Below are positions 6,150 through 14,164 of a DNA stretch of 18,057 nucleotides, one piece after another. Below the pieces are notes generated by a model that had not been told where the DNA came from, did no database searches, and was given only the letters and a program-made list of their open reading frames with translations. Location of the stretch: contig CAMORQ010000008.1 of assembly GCA_946623915.1 (NCBI GenBank), positions 1 through 18,057 of the forward strand. Reading direction: 5' to 3'. Positions within the stretch are counted from its first letter, which is position 1. Each line of letters begins with the position of its first letter. The DNA comes from an uncultured Coriobacteriaceae bacterium. GTDB taxonomy: Bacteria; Actinomycetota; Coriobacteriia; Coriobacteriales; Eggerthellaceae. Made by a program: the position numbers and the translations under genes.

Positions 6150-7283
6150 CTAGCTTTGTTCGAGCACCACTTTCATAACAACAGGATTGTGGTCGCTCGC
6201 CTTGAATCCAAGGTCCTGCGTTTCAGTCGAAATGATGCGGATGTTGTCCGAAACCATGAACCCGTCGATGACGTAATACTGCATGGGCAGATCGCTTGGC
6301 GTCCCGTCGGCATTCACCAGCGGATGGTCGAGCAGCCTGCATGTCGGGTGGGAGCTGTCCATAGCGAACTGACATGCGGGAGGGAATTCGCTCTCGTCGA
6401 TTGTGCCGGCCTGCCATCCGGTAGTCGGAAGCAACGGGTAGGCAGAGGTGTCGACGGAGTTGAAGGTGTGGTTCCAGTCGCCTCCCGCAATGACGTAGTT
6501 TCCTGCAGCTATTTCGTCCTCTACGGTCCGTCGGATAACATCGACCTGTATGGCATGGTGTACCTCGTCGGTGTAGGCGTCGGGATGCTCGTTCACGATG
6601 ACCAGCTCGCGGTCGGTTCCCTGCACGGGAATGCGCACAACCAGCTGGCAGCGCTTCAGCTGCACAGTGCTTATCGGCCAGTCGTAGGAGCTAGGCAGGG
6701 CCAGCCGCGTCGCTTCGCTTGCGCCATACGCGCTCAAGGTAAGCAGCCCGCCGTTGATGGTCCCGTATGCAGGCAGGCCAATCGGGACGAACGCGGTCTT
6801 GTAATTGAGGGCGAAGCTGGACTGCATGTGGGCAAATGCCGACGATACGGCCTGCGCCTGATCGATGTAGGAGCTGCGCCGGCTGCGAGTGTCCACCTCT
6901 TGGAGAAGCGCGATATCGGGGTCTATCTGCTCGATTTCGCGTACGACATCGGCGATGTTTTGCTCCACGCGCTCTTTCGATGCCGTGATAACACCTCGTC
7001 CACCATCCATGAAGAAGTCGGCGTTGTCGCCGAGCGCACCGTACCCGATGTTCCAGGTGAACAGCGTTAGCTCGTCTCCTTCGCGTACCACACCAGCGGC
7101 TGCGCCGGACATTTCGGCAGGTTCAATGTCGGCCGGCTGATATTCGGTTACGGTAAGCAGGATGAACAAGCCCGCAAAGGCGAGCACGGTCAAACCAAGG
7201 AGACCGCCAAGAACGCGCAGCACAATGCGTCTGATGCGTCCGCTCTTTTCGGGCTGCTGGATTTCGCGGTACTCGTTTTTCAT
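6150..7283 (-). CDS. Membrane-anchored endonuclease/exonuclease/phosphatase (EEP) family hydrolase
   Basis: A 377-aa protein with a basic N-terminus and a single hydrophobic helix (about 20-44), followed by an extracytoplasmic EEP domain. Metal-dependent hydrolase motifs in order: TWNIGYG (76-82), LLQEVD with the metal-ligand Glu129, NEHPDA at 231-236 (family consensus NTHL), GGDWN with Asp269/Asn271 (267-271), YVIDG (337-341) and the catalytic SDH (363-365). The EEP fold cleaves phosphodiesters in nucleic acids, sphingolipids or inositol phosphates; this one cannot be assigned a substrate. The membrane anchor argues for a surface phosphodiesterase. It follows the MFS-CBS gene by 73 bp on the same strand but seems to have its own start: TATACT lies six bases before ATG with no SD, so the transcript may be leaderless. 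Confidence 0.88.
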   Translation of the reverse strand: MKNEYREIQQPEKSGRIRRIVLRVLGGLLGLTVLAFAGLFILLTVTEYQPADIEPAEMSGAAAGVVREGDELTLFTWNIGYGALGDNADFFMDGGRGVITASKERVEQNIADVVREIEQIDPDIALLQEVDTRSRRSSYIDQAQAVSSAFAHMQSSFALNYKTAFVPIGLPAYGTINGGLLTLSAYGASEATRLALPSSYDWPISTVQLKRCQLVVRIPVQGTDRELVIVNEHPDAYTDEVHHAIQVDVIRRTVEDEIAAGNYVIAGGDWNHTFNSVDTSAYPLLPTTGWQAGTIDESEFPPACQFAMDSSHPTCRLLDHPLVNADGTPSDLPMQYYVIDGFMVSDNIRIISTETQDLGFKASDHNPVVMKVVLEQS

Positions 7284-7289
7284 GGCACT

Positions 7290-7317
7290 AGTATATGCGC
7301 TCTAGAAGAATAGGCAA
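7290..7317 (-). promoter_or_regulatory. Putative leaderless promoter of the EEP gene
   Basis: TATACT (complement of 7290-7295) lies six bases before the ATG at 7283. TTGCCT (complement of 7312-7317) is 16 bp further upstream. Transcription would begin at or within one base of the A of ATG. No SD is present, which is consistent with a leaderless mRNA. Confidence 0.5.
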
Positions 7318-7356
7318 CAGATGCACAGAGCCGCAGTTAGCGCCAGCCCTTCCGGC

Positions 7357-9270
7357 CTATGAAACACGGCGCTCCATCAGCTCGAGTGCGGCCATGATGT
7401 TGCGGCGCGACAGGCTGCCCACTACGCGGCCGCCGCTGACCACGGGTAGCTTCTTGATGCGGCGCTCGGAGAGCAGCTTGAAGGCGTCTTCGGCTTCGGC
7501 GCTCGCCTCGATGGTTTCGACGCGCTTGGTGGCGATGCGTTCCACTTCCAAATCGAGCAGGTCGCCTAGGCGTTCGAGGAAGCCTTCGCTTTCCACGAAA
7601 CGGAAGTAGTTGAACGTGTCGGTGTAGGCCCCGTCTTGTTTGGAGAGATATTTCAAGATGTCGCCGTCGGAAATGAAGCCGGTTGGCGAACCGTTCGCAT
7701 CCACGATGGGTAATCCGCTCGTCTCCGTTGCGCGAAGAAGCGCGATTGCTTGGCGCACGGTCGAACCTGCGGCTAGCACGGGAGCGTCCGGATTCATGAC
7801 GTCAGCAACGAGCCAGGGACGGTCAACTCCGGGTACGCCAGTCAGGTCAACCTGTTCGAGGGAAGGTTGCGTGGCGGCGGCCTCTTCTTCGCCGCGCTTG
7901 TCGCGCACGAACGCGTAGATACCCAGCGTTACCGCCACAAGTATGACGCACACACCGGTGAAGGCGATATGCTCCCCGACGTAGATGCGCTCCACTTCGC
8001 TGGCTGCAGCCGGTGCGAACACGGACGACAGGGCCGTTAGAGACACGATGAGCGCTGTGCCGAACGACGTGCCCACCTGCATGAACGTCGAATACAGCGC
8101 ATTGCCGTGTTGGAGCACGCTGTTGTCCAGCGAATTCATGCCCCAGGTGTCGATGGGCGTTATAAGGAACTGGATGCCGATGGTCATCACAGTGTAGACC
8201 AGGGCGACGAAGAGGATGGGAGTATCCATGCCGAAGAAGACTAGGGCAACCGACATGACCGCCATGACCGTCGAGCCGCCGACCGCCAGGCCGCGCACGC
8301 CGTTGCGGTCGAACAGGCGCCCAGCAATCAGTCCGCTGATCGCGCCGACCACGGCGCCGGGCAGCATGGTAAGGCCGGTGACGGTGGCCGAGTGTCCCAG
8401 GACGTTTTGGATGTAGATGGGCAGCACCACGCCCGACCCCACAAGGGCGGCTTGCAGAAGCGCGATGATGATGACCGTCGTGCGGAAATTGCGGGTTGCA
8501 AGCGTTTGCACGCGCAGCACCGGCACGTCGAGGGAAAGCTGTCGGCGCACGAAAACGCCGAGCAGCGCCACGCCCACGACGACGAGCACGACGGGAATGG
8601 CTAGGTTTTCGCTGCTGGTCGATACCGAAATGCCGTAGAGCAGGCTGACCATGCCGGCTGCCATGAGCGCCACCGATGGCGCATCGAAGGGTACCGATTC
8701 GAATTCGGCGAAGTTCTTCAGACTGATGAACGAAAACACGACCACCACGACCGCAAGCACCGAAACGATGGCGAACAACGCACGCCACCCCACACTGTCG
8801 ACGAGAATGCCGGAAAGGCTTGGGCCGATGGCAGGGGCAAAACTGATGATCAAGCCCACGATTCCCATGGCGCTTCCGCGATGCTCGCGAGGGAAGATAA
8901 GCAGAATCAGCGTGAACACCATGGGCATGACGATGCCCGTTGCGCTGGCTTGCAGCATGCGGCCGGCAAGCAGAATGGGAAATGCAGGCGCAACAGCGGC
9001 GACGACGCTGCCCACAGCGAAGATGGCGATGCCCCCGATGAACAGCTTTCGCGTTGAAAACCGCCCGATGAAATATGCGTTAAGCGGGATGATCATCGCT
9101 TCCACCAGCGCATATCCGCTTGTCAGCCACTGCACCGTGGTTGCGTTCACGCCCAGGTCCGCCATGATGGCGGGAAGCGCCGGGGACAGCAGTGTTTGGT
9201 TCAGCACGGCAAGCAACGTGCCCGCCATGAGTACCGTGATCATCATCTTCTGTTGGCTTGTCAGACCCAT
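7357..9270 (-). CDS. DHA2-type MFS transporter fused to a C-terminal CBS domain pair
   Basis: A 637-aa protein: about 14 membrane helices of the DHA2 drug:H+ antiporter type (residues 8-465), a charged linker (466-484), then two CBS domains (about 485-546 and 584-635). MFS features include GRFSTRK (69-75) between helices 2 and 3, and the antiporter motif C-like APAIGPSLSG (155-164). CBS1 runs from ADVMNPDAPVL to DGDILKYL; CBS2 ends with LPVVSGGRVVGSLSRRNI. CBS pairs bind adenine nucleotides or SAM, so export may respond to energy or metabolite state (inference). The start at 9270 is chosen over the longer in-frame ATG at 9438 because AAGGAG (complement of 9276-9281) precedes it and helix 1 follows at once. 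It is divergent from a CBS-less paralogue. The exported compound is unknown. Confidence 0.9.
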   Translation of the reverse strand: MGLTSQQKMMITVLMAGTLLAVLNQTLLSPALPAIMADLGVNATTVQWLTSGYALVEAMIIPLNAYFIGRFSTRKLFIGGIAIFAVGSVVAAVAPAFPILLAGRMLQASATGIVMPMVFTLILLIFPREHRGSAMGIVGLIISFAPAIGPSLSGILVDSVGWRALFAIVSVLAVVVVVFSFISLKNFAEFESVPFDAPSVALMAAGMVSLLYGISVSTSSENLAIPVVLVVVGVALLGVFVRRQLSLDVPVLRVQTLATRNFRTTVIIIALLQAALVGSGVVLPIYIQNVLGHSATVTGLTMLPGAVVGAISGLIAGRLFDRNGVRGLAVGGSTVMAVMSVALVFFGMDTPILFVALVYTVMTIGIQFLITPIDTWGMNSLDNSVLQHGNALYSTFMQVGTSFGTALIVSLTALSSVFAPAAASEVERIYVGEHIAFTGVCVILVAVTLGIYAFVRDKRGEEEAAATQPSLEQVDLTGVPGVDRPWLVADVMNPDAPVLAAGSTVRQAIALLRATETSGLPIVDANGSPTGFISDGDILKYLSKQDGAYTDTFNYFRFVESEGFLERLGDLLDLEVERIATKRVETIEASAEAEDAFKLLSERRIKKLPVVSGGRVVGSLSRRNIMAALELMERRVS

Positions 9271-9522
9271 GCAGTCTCCTTGATGCACGCGCGTGCGCAT
9301 ACGTTGCAGGGTTCTAGGCCAGCGCAGGCCGAGGCGCGAGACAGCGTCGGCTGGCTTCCTGGTATTGATGCCTACGTAAGCGCGGCAATCGCCGTATTGT
9401 CTTAAAGGTTTCGTTCCATAAAGGTGGCACCCGCTCAAACGTCGAGTGCCACGCGCTATTTATATGTTGTGAGCATTGTATTCGAATCGTATGGCGCCCG
9501 TAAGGCAGTATCATTGCCGTAC
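9271..9522. promoter_or_regulatory. Divergent promoter region between two MFS genes
   Basis: This 252-bp gap contains an AT-rich core (about 9455-9490) suited to divergent promoters: on plus TTGTGA (9467-9472), 17 bp, TATGGC (9490-9495); on minus TATAAA near 9458-9463. It also carries the 8-bp palindrome ATTCGAAT (9480-9487) and an inverted repeat GTGGCAC (9424-9430)/GTGCCAC (9446-9452). A shared regulator of both transporters could bind here, but no regulator gene is next to them. Confidence 0.45.
9424..9452 (-). other. Hairpin/inverted repeat in the MFS-CBS leader region
   Basis: GTGGCAC (9424-9430) and GTGCCAC (9446-9452) are exact inverted copies with a 15-nt spacer. If transcription of the MFS-CBS gene begins in the AT-rich core, the repeat would be at the 5' end of a ~180-nt leader. 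It is either an RNA hairpin or an operator. Confidence 0.4.
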
Positions 9523-10899
9523 ATGGCTAAAACAGAAGTGAAATCCATCAGCTATGCCGGTTTGGCGGTGCTATTGTGCGGCGGCATGCTTGGCGGGCTG
9601 ACGCAGACCGCCATGAACACCACGCTCGTGTCCGTTATGGCGGAGTTGGGCATGTCCGTGGCGCTGTCGCAATGGCTTGTGAACGCCTTTCCGCTCGTGT
9701 TGGGCATCGTCATTCCTCTGTCGGCGCATCTATCGCGCAGAATGAGTGCACGGTCGCAGTTCCTGCTCGCGATGGGCTGCTATCTGGCGGGCACGGCGGT
9801 CCTGCTGCCTGCGCAAAGCTTCGCGTTGTTGCTCGTCGGGCGCATTCTGCAGGGAGTGTCGGCCGGCATTTTATTCCCCTTGATGCAGGTGGTGGTGTTT
9901 GCGCAATTTCCCCTGGAGCGACGCGGAACCATCATGGGGTTCGTGGGCCTCACGTTTGGCTTCGCACCCAACATCGGACCCACTATCGCAGGCGCGTTTA
10001 CGACGGCGTTCGGTTGGCGCAGCGCATTTGCGTTTCTATGTGTGTTCGCGCTATGCGTGACTGTGCTCGGATTCTTCCTGATCAAGCGCACTCCGGCGGT
10101 AGGCCAGGCACGCTCGCTCGATGCGGCGTCGGTGGCTTTGTCGTCCTTCGGGTTCGGTGGCTTGCTGATGGGGTTCACCAATGCAGCGGACTTCGGAATC
10201 GCCAGCGCCGAATGTATCGCGCCTTTCGCAGTGGGGGCGATTGCCATGGTGGCATTCTGCGTCCGCCAGGCGCGCATAGAAAACCCGCTCATGGACCTGC
10301 GTGCATTCAAGGTGCGTGAGTTCACCGTAGGTACCGTCATTTTGGGGTTGGTGTTCTGCGCCAACATCGGCACGGCGCTCGTCATCCCTTTGGAACTGCA
10401 GGCGGTGCATGGATTTTCCGCGCTCGATGCCGGGTTGGCGTTGCTGCCGGGCACGATTACGGCAGTTGTCGTGAATCCCGCATCCGGCATGATCATGGAC
10501 CGCGCGGGCGCCAGGCGCGTCACCTGCGTGTGCGCCGCGATGCTTGTCGTGGGGTCGGCGGCGATGGTGGGCTTGGGCGACATGACGTCGCTTCCCCAGG
10601 TGATGTTCTGGCAGCTTGTGCGGCAGATTGGCATTTCAGGTGTGATCATGCCGGTGAACACATGGTCATTGAACGCCCTGCCACCCGAGCTGATGCCCGA
10701 CGGCAACTCGCTGACCAACACGTTGCGCCAGGTGGCAGCTGCCATCGGCACCGCCGTTATGGTGCTGCTGATGACCGGTGGAGTTCCCAACGGCGATGTG
10801 ACTGCCGCGGGTGTGAACAGCGCCATGCTCTTCGGTCTGCTTTGCGTGGCCCTGCTCGCGGTCCTCAGCTTCGCGTACGTGCGCGATAGGAAAGCGTAA
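9523..10899 (+). CDS. DHA2-type MFS transporter
   Basis: A 458-aa integral membrane transporter of the drug:H+ antiporter-2 group with about 14 helices. It begins MAKTEVKS before helix 1. RILQGVSAGILFPLMQ and the motif C-like APNIGPTIAG occur in the expected order and match the paralogue on the other strand (APAIGPSLSG). The C-terminal helix ends in YVRDRKA, at the point where the paralogue continues (FVRDKRG) into the CBS region. The ATG at 9523 is preferred over the in-frame ATG at 9424, which would put 33 polar residues before helix 1. There is no SD at 9523; TATCAT (9509-9514) eight bases upstream suggests a near-leaderless mRNA, with a TTG at 9514 as another possible start. Likely an exporter of a small amphipathic compound; substrate unknown. 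It is convergent with the CmpB pair, 46 bp away. Confidence 0.88.
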   Translation: MAKTEVKSISYAGLAVLLCGGMLGGLTQTAMNTTLVSVMAELGMSVALSQWLVNAFPLVLGIVIPLSAHLSRRMSARSQFLLAMGCYLAGTAVLLPAQSFALLLVGRILQGVSAGILFPLMQVVVFAQFPLERRGTIMGFVGLTFGFAPNIGPTIAGAFTTAFGWRSAFAFLCVFALCVTVLGFFLIKRTPAVGQARSLDAASVALSSFGFGGLLMGFTNAADFGIASAECIAPFAVGAIAMVAFCVRQARIENPLMDLRAFKVREFTVGTVILGLVFCANIGTALVIPLELQAVHGFSALDAGLALLPGTITAVVVNPASGMIMDRAGARRVTCVCAAMLVVGSAAMVGLGDMTSLPQVMFWQLVRQIGISGVIMPVNTWSLNALPPELMPDGNSLTNTLRQVAAAIGTAVMVLLMTGGVPNGDVTAAGVNSAMLFGLLCVALLAVLSFAYVRDRKA

Positions 10900-10945
10900 G
10901 GAGCTGCCGGTCGATACCGTTTGGGCCGAATTCCGCGGGGTGCCC

Positions 10946-12001
10946 TTACGAGATGTCGATGAAGTTCAGCATCGCCAGGAACACGTACATGCCGATCAGT
11001 CCGAACGCAATGGCGTTCACCACGCCGCGAGGGGCGCGACGCAGGGCCGTGTCCATCAGCGGGTAAACCACCCAGATGATCAGGGTCGCCGCAATGCTGT
11101 AAACCATCGAATTCTGCAGGCACACCTGGCCCATGAAATTAAACGGCATGTCGCGGTAGTCCCACAGCTCGTAGTTCTGGTTGGCCACCATACCCGTGAT
11201 GAAGTCGATGGCCGTGCAGACGAGCGCGTTGGCAAAGAAGCTGAGCACGATCGACAAGACCTTGCGGCCGCCGGTTTTCTTCAGCAGCCAGAGCGAAAGC
11301 GGATGCAAGATGACCACGATGGCCACAAGCGCGGCCCCTTCGGCGGTGAAGGGAAACAGCCATTGGCTCCACAGCATCGTGTTGGTGGGGTCGTAGCCGC
11401 CCATGAACACGCCCGCAAGAATCAGTTGGCAGAACAGCATTTCGGCCCAATGCCCCACAATGGAGAACACGATGAAGTAGATCATCAGATCGCGCCAGAA
11501 TTCCCACGTGCGCACGCGCTCGCGCAGGGGGATGTCCCAGCTGTGCCCGCTTCTTGCGTGAGGGTCCATCTCGGGCGGGTGGTTCAGCAGGCGTTTTGCT
11601 TCGGGCGAAAAGGCCATGTACAGCGACACGGCGATGGCGCCCACGTATTCGATGCCCATGATGGTGCTTGTGGCGGTCGATCCGATAACTGCCGACAGGG
11701 CTTCGTAGGCGCCGAAAGCGGAATGGTCGAGTATGGACAGCCCCGAGTGGGCGAGCGCTGTGAAGGGTCCGACGGTGCGGGCGCTTGCGGCGCGTTGCGA
11801 CATGAGCCACAGGGTCACAGAGCCACCCGCCATCAGCAGCAGCACGCGAATCATGCTGATGTCGTAGTCGAATTCTTCGCGGTCGGTGACGAACCCGAAC
11901 ACGAGCGCAAGCAGCATGGCCGCTACGAAATACGCGCCGCACAAGCGCAGCCCAAGTCCGAGGTCGGCACGGAGGGTGACGCTTGCGGGCTTACGCGGCA
12001 C
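10946..12001 (-). CDS. CmpB-like (putative ABC-transporter type IV, PF06541-type) multi-pass membrane protein 2
   Basis: A 351-aa membrane protein with about nine hydrophobic segments. The C-terminal half (about 170-345) holds the CmpB-like signature LWDYRDMPFNFMGQVCLQ (269-286) and HWAEMLFCQ...YDPTNTMLW (174-201). The upstream paralogue shares HWMEAAMCQ...YDPTNTMLW and WDYTENFCNIMGQVCLQ. The longer in-frame reading begins inside the upstream gene and is rejected. GTG at 12001-11999 is chosen because GGAGGA lies eight bases upstream and the sequence runs directly into the first helix. This start overlaps the upstream stop by 11 nt, so translation is probably coupled. The family name is historical: no ATPase partner is encoded nearby and the transported substrate is unknown. 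Co-occurrence suggests a heterodimer with its paralogue (inference). Confidence 0.82.
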   Translation of the reverse strand: MPRKPASVTLRADLGLGLRLCGAYFVAAMLLALVFGFVTDREEFDYDISMIRVLLLMAGGSVTLWLMSQRAASARTVGPFTALAHSGLSILDHSAFGAYEALSAVIGSTATSTIMGIEYVGAIAVSLYMAFSPEAKRLLNHPPEMDPHARSGHSWDIPLRERVRTWEFWRDLMIYFIVFSIVGHWAEMLFCQLILAGVFMGGYDPTNTMLWSQWLFPFTAEGAALVAIVVILHPLSLWLLKKTGGRKVLSIVLSFFANALVCTAIDFITGMVANQNYELWDYRDMPFNFMGQVCLQNSMVYSIAATLIIWVVYPLMDTALRRAPRGVVNAIAFGLIGMYVFLAMLNFIDIS

Positions 12002-13706
12002 GGGAGCTTTCCTCCGATTCCGTCGAAGACGACGAAGCGGTCGCCGCCGCGCTTGGCGCATCGTATGGGGCGGTCGCATCAGGTGCACTGGAAACGCCAG
12101 ACGCGCCCGATGCATCCGTGGATAGGTCCAGCGAAGAAACGGTGCCCTGGGTTTCAAGTATTCCGAGTATTTCTGTGTAGGAGGCTCGTATGTCTTCGAG
12201 GTGTGCAACGATTTTTTCTTTATCAGAAGATGAAACATCGTTTGCGTTTTCGAGGTCTGCTTCAAGCGTGCCTATGGCGGCAAGCGAAAGGGTCGTTGTG
12301 TCGGCAACAATTGAGCCCGTTTCCGTACCTTGCGTATCGTCCGCTGCTTCTTCGGCGGTAGGCCTTGCCGCGCCCAAATCGGTGCCCTCGGGCGGTTCGA
12401 TTGCATAGAGCGAAAACAGGAGAGCGCCGGTAATGGCGATAACGACGAAGGCGACGTTCATGATTCCCGTTGGGACGCGCGCGAGCCATCGCTCAATTGC
12501 CGGGTACACGACCCAGGTGATCAGCGAACACGCCACGCCGAAAGCAATGGAGTTTTGCAAGCACACCTGTCCCATGATGTTGCAGAAGTTTTCGGTGTAG
12601 TCCCAATGCTGGAGGTTTGCGTTGAACACGAGGCCGCTGAAGAATTCGATGGCGGTGCAGGTGAGCATATTCACCAGAAAGCTGATCGCGTAGGGCGCGA
12701 AGCGATTGGATAGCTTCTTTTTCAACCATACGAACAGGGGATACAGCACAACCGCGATCAGCACGACCGCAGCACCCTCCATGGGGTAGGGGTAGAGCCA
12801 GTCGCGCCAGAGCATGGTGTTGGTGGGGTCGTATTCGCCTTGCACCAGCCCCAACCGGATCAGCTGGCACATGGCCGCTTCCATCCAATGGCCCAGCACC
12901 GAAAACACCACGAAGTAGATGACAAGGTTACGGATGAAGGGCCAGCCGCGCCGGTCGATGGCGAACTCGTCTTTGTCGTAGTACCCCTTGCCAAGCGAAA
13001 AGTCGTTAACCAGCACGGCTTTAACGCGGCTCGAGAACGTGAAATAGAGAATGAGGATTACGTAGTACAGGTTGTTGTAGAACAGCGAAAAGGGAGTGAA
13101 CGTGCCCAGGTACAGGCTCGAGCCAAGGTTCGCGACAATTCCGATCAGGGACATGATTATGACGAACGGTCTGCCGATTCTGAAGCGGTTCAGGAAGAAC
13201 CAAAACGCCACGCCCTCCAATACGACCATGATCCAGTCGGTGATGTTGGTCGAGCTGTACACAACCGTGTCGCGCGACGTGAAGATGAGCATCGCAACCG
13301 TCGAGATGATATGGATGGCGAAGAGCACCTGTATGACGCGCATGAACCCCAACTTGGTCGGGTCGCTGAACTTGATCGCTTCGAATGCGCGTTTGGCAGA
13401 ATGCGTTGCAGCCCGATGGTCGGCCTTGGCCTTCTTGCGTGCATCGCGCTCTCGCGTGCGTGCCATTTTGATTTTGCTGCGATCGCCAAGGCCTATGGCG
13501 ATGGATGCGAGCTTGGTGGCCTCGTCGACGGCTTCGTCGGATTCCATGGCGAGACCGACCATGGAAACGGCCTGTTCGGCGTCTTGCTGAGCAGCGCGGG
13601 TGATTTCGGCGCGATCTACCCTGCCAGACGAAAGGGCGTTTTCGACAACGTTTTCGACCTGCTCAAGCGACTTTGCCCGATCGGATTCGTGAGAGTGCTG
13701 AGCCAT
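11991..13706 (-). CDS. CmpB-like multi-pass membrane protein 1 with long charged N-terminus and acidic Ser/Ala-rich tail
   Basis: A 571-aa protein. Residues 1-115 are hydrophilic, probably helical and very basic at 79-106. Helices at about 121-142, 156-172, 181-200 and 210-225 form an N-terminal membrane unit unlike that of the paralogue. Residues 262-445 are the CmpB-like domain (HWMEAAMCQ 283-291, YDPTNTMLW 292-300 region, WDYTENFCNIMGQVCLQ 368-384). The tail 446-571 is acidic and rich in Ser, Ala, Thr and Asp, with one possible helix (KEKIVAHLEDIRASYTEIL). The start is supported by AAGGGG about eight bases upstream. It lies 24 nt downstream of the TM1266-like gene and overlaps the next CmpB gene, so the three form an operon. 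No function can be assigned from sequence beyond membrane localisation and the family name. Confidence 0.82.
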   Translation of the reverse strand: MAQHSHESDRAKSLEQVENVVENALSSGRVDRAEITRAAQQDAEQAVSMVGLAMESDEAVDEATKLASIAIGLGDRSKIKMARTRERDARKKAKADHRAATHSAKRAFEAIKFSDPTKLGFMRVIQVLFAIHIISTVAMLIFTSRDTVVYSSTNITDWIMVVLEGVAFWFFLNRFRIGRPFVIIMSLIGIVANLGSSLYLGTFTPFSLFYNNLYYVILILYFTFSSRVKAVLVNDFSLGKGYYDKDEFAIDRRGWPFIRNLVIYFVVFSVLGHWMEAAMCQLIRLGLVQGEYDPTNTMLWRDWLYPYPMEGAAVVLIAVVLYPLFVWLKKKLSNRFAPYAISFLVNMLTCTAIEFFSGLVFNANLQHWDYTENFCNIMGQVCLQNSIAFGVACSLITWVVYPAIERWLARVPTGIMNVAFVVIAITGALLFSLYAIEPPEGTDLGAARPTAEEAADDTQGTETGSIVADTTTLSLAAIGTLEADLENANDVSSSDKEKIVAHLEDIRASYTEILGILETQGTVSSLDLSTDASGASGVSSAPDATAPYDAPSAAATASSSSTESEESSRAA

Positions 13707-13730
13707 GACAAGCCCCTTCTCGCGTAGTGC

Positions 13731-13985
13731 CTATTCGGCCCCCACTCCTGAATAGGCGGTCTTTACTGATACACCTTCGATGTTGCCCACCTTGCCGGCA
13801 AGTGCGGAAATCTCGTCTTGCGGCGCATCGATGGCGATGCTGATCACGTTGATGCTGCGGGCGCGGTAGGGGATGCCCATGCGCCCGATGATGTACGGCG
13901 CGTACTCGTGCAGGGTCGCGTTGAGCTTTTCGACCGCTGCCTCGTTTTCCACGATGATGCCCATAACGGCGACGCGTGTGTCCAT
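13731..13985 (-). CDS. TM1266-family putative regulator (iron-only hydrogenase system), ACT-like domain
   Basis: An 84-aa protein that I recognise as the TM1266 type: MDTRVAVMGIIVENEAAVEKLN, IIGRMGIPYR (32-41), INVISIAIDAPQDEISAL and the ending GVSVKTAYS. The fold is ACT/NikR-C-like. Members are usually encoded with HydE/F/G of [FeFe]-hydrogenase maturation and are thought to be small-molecule or metal sensing, though the role is not proven. Here no hydrogenase gene is visible; instead it is the first gene of an operon with two CmpB-like membrane proteins. The start ATG is preceded by AAAGGAA (complement of about 13992-13998). A terminator hairpin lies upstream (14033-14060) and separates it from the 61-aa gene. 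Length is typical for the family (80-90 aa). Confidence 0.88.
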   Translation of the reverse strand: MDTRVAVMGIIVENEAAVEKLNATLHEYAPYIIGRMGIPYRARSINVISIAIDAPQDEISALAGKVGNIEGVSVKTAYSGVGAE

Positions 13986-14027
13986 GCGCGGTTCCTTTCT
14001 CGCATTGTCGGATGGTGTTAGTGTAGC

Positions 14028-14060
14028 AAAAAGCAGGAAGGCCCTTTCGGGCCTTCCTGC
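14028..14060 (-). terminator. Rho-independent terminator upstream of the TM1266-like gene
   Basis: A perfect 12-bp stem, GCAGGAAGGCCC (14033-14044) with GGGCCTTCCTGC (14049-14060) and a 4-nt loop. On the minus strand it is followed by five T (complement of 14028-14032). It ends the 61-aa gene transcript. Because it lies only 43 bp before the TM1266-like start, read-through could feed the operon like an attenuator. Confidence 0.85.
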
Positions 14061-14164
14061 GGGGGACGCTTATGAGTCGAATTCGCCGTTTGGCGCAGCG
14101 GGACGGACAAGATGCAAAGCGAATGTTCGAACTTTTCCGTTCCCGGATCGAAGCGCCTCTGCGC

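Noticed and set aside
6051..7070. 339-aa plus-strand ORF opposite the EEP hydrolase
   Set aside because: The minus strand has a complete set of EEP motifs and a membrane anchor; the plus ORF has neither motifs nor an SD.
9780..11123. 447-aa minus-strand ORF opposite the MFS gene
   Set aside because: Its composition is Pro/Ser/Thr/Asn-rich without domains and it overlaps a convincing transporter on the other strand.
10940..12361. 473-aa plus-strand ORF opposite the CmpB genes
   Set aside because: It is His/Gln/Arg-rich low-complexity translation, antisense to clear membrane proteins, and has no RBS or family motif. It is a shadow produced by high-GC codon bias.
12840..13727. 295-aa plus-strand ORF opposite CmpB-like protein 1
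   Set aside because: It is antisense to a membrane protein with supported start and operon structure, and no family is recognisable.
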